Source: Corallococcus interemptor (lineage in GTDB: Bacteria; Myxococcota; Myxococcia; Myxococcales; Myxococcaceae). Taken from it: a stretch of DNA of 43,576 bases. A program made the translations under genes and the position numbers. Positions 42,956-43,576 of the stretch are shown here, piece by piece (position 1 is the stretch's first letter; each line of letters opens with the position of its first letter). Under the pieces are notes generated by a model that was not told the DNA's origin, made no database searches, and saw only the letters and a program-made list of their open reading frames with translations. The stretch lies in the NCBI RefSeq assembly GCF_003668875.1, contig NZ_RAWM01000071.1, positions 1 through 43,576 on the forward strand, written 5' to 3'.

Positions 42956-43576
42956 GTGCGGCAGCGGACGCTCCTCATCGACAACCACGACTCGTTCACC
43001 TTCAACCTCTTCCAGCTTCTGGCGGAGGTCACCGGGACCGAGCCCCTCGTCGTGCGCAACGACGAGCGCCCCTGGCGGGAGCTGCGCGAGCTCGCGTTCG
43101 ACAACATCGTCATCTCCCCGGGCCCGGGTCGGCCCGACCACCCGGCGGACTTCGGTGTCTGCCGCGACGCACTCCTCGAAGCGGACGTCCCCATCTTGGG
43201 CGTCTGCCTGGGTCATCAGGGCCTGGGCCACGTCCACGGGGCACGCATCCAACACGCACCGGAGGTCATGCACGGACGGCTGAGCCCCGTGCGCCACACC
43301 GGGACAGACCTCTTCCAGGGTCTTCCGCAGGACCTCCAGGTGGTGCGCTACCACTCGCTCTGCCTCGCCCGCCCCCTGCCCGAAGGCCTGGTGGAGACCG
43401 GCTGGACCCCCGACGGCGTCCTCATGGCCCTGCGCCACGCCACCCTCCCCCGCTGGGGCGTCCAGTTCCACCCGGAGTCCATCGCCACCACGCACGGACA
43501 GCAGCTCCTCGCCAACTTCGTCCGCCTGAGCCGAGCGCATCACGCCCGCCCACGCCCTGAAGCGCCCCAGGAGGCC
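42956..43576 (+). CDS. Glutamine amidotransferase, PabA/TrpG type (probably fused PabA–PabB), cut by window end
   Basis: The frame is open through the right edge; 207 residues are visible from GTG 42956, which has AAGG 8 bases upstream (a GTG nine bases earlier lacks this). Class I glutamine amidotransferase motifs are complete: LLIDNHDSFTFNLFQLL at the N-terminus, SPGPG (54–58), nucleophile Cys84 in GVCLGHQ, and His172/Glu174 in FHPES. The domain supplies ammonia for aminodeoxychorismate or anthranilate synthesis. The NHDSFTFNL form and the Pro/Arg-rich, stop-free sequence after the domain (RPRPEAPQ) suggest a linker into a fused chorismate-binding PabB part, making 4-amino-4-deoxychorismate for folate. 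The fusion cannot be confirmed inside the window. Confidence 0.85.
   Translation, partial: MRQRTLLIDNHDSFTFNLFQLLAEVTGTEPLVVRNDERPWRELRELAFDNIVISPGPGRPDHPADFGVCRDALLEADVPILGVCLGHQGLGHVHGARIQHAPEVMHGRLSPVRHTGTDLFQGLPQDLQVVRYHSLCLARPLPEGLVETGWTPDGVLMALRHATLPRWGVQFHPESIATTHGQQLLANFVRLSRAHHARPRPEAPQEA

Overview
The window is high-GC DNA with strong third-position G/C bias. Its gene content (a giant NRPS, a SWIM–SNF2 helicase, lipoproteins, a DprE-type cassette) suggests a myxobacterium of the Corallococcus/Myxococcus/Pyxidicoccus type. This is inferred from composition and gene style, not from a marker gene.

Region 1 (1–28245, + strand) is the 3' part of one very large non-ribosomal peptide synthetase (NRPS) gene, cut by the left edge. 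It begins in the tail of a condensation (C) domain, continues through an adenylation (A)–carrier (T) pair, then eight full C-A-T modules, and ends in a type I thioesterase. Specificity residues read by eye suggest the peptide tail X-Leu-Glu-Val-(Val/Ile)-Glu-Ala-Ala-Val. No epimerization or methylation domain is seen. All nine carrier domains have the GGHSL form of the phosphopantetheine motif. Modules 7 and 8 are a near-perfect tandem duplication, and the A domains of modules 3/6 and 4/9 are close copies. A strong stem-loop follows the stop codon.

Region 2 (28308–32764) holds a two-helix membrane protein of unknown role (+). It meets, tail to tail and sharing a CTAG double stop, a tightly packed minus-strand operon of HAD–UbiA fusion, DprE1-like oxidase and DprE2-like reductase. 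This is the polyprenyl-phosphoryl-arabinofuranose route known from mycobacteria.

Region 3 (32898–39792) holds housekeeping or accessory genes: a di-haem COG3488-type protein and an aromatic-rich lipoprotein (both −), a SWIM–SNF2 helicase (+) divergent from the lipoprotein across a palindrome-rich spacer, a zinc-independent medium-chain oxidoreductase (+) and a small two-CxxC protein (−).

Region 4 (about 39.8–42.75 kb) is accessory and its right part is clearly lower in GC. It holds a PD-(D/E)XK-type nuclease candidate, a translationally coupled partner, a small 85-residue protein, and a convergent 226-residue protein whose upstream region carries repeated GCTGT(CCA) half-sites. It lies at the 3' side of a tRNA-Leu(UAA) gene, a usual position for an integrated island. 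This is the best candidate here for an undescribed system, possibly defence-related.

Region 5 (42956 to the right edge) is the start of a glutamine amidotransferase of the PabA/TrpG type, probably the N-terminal part of a fused aminodeoxychorismate synthase. It runs off the window.
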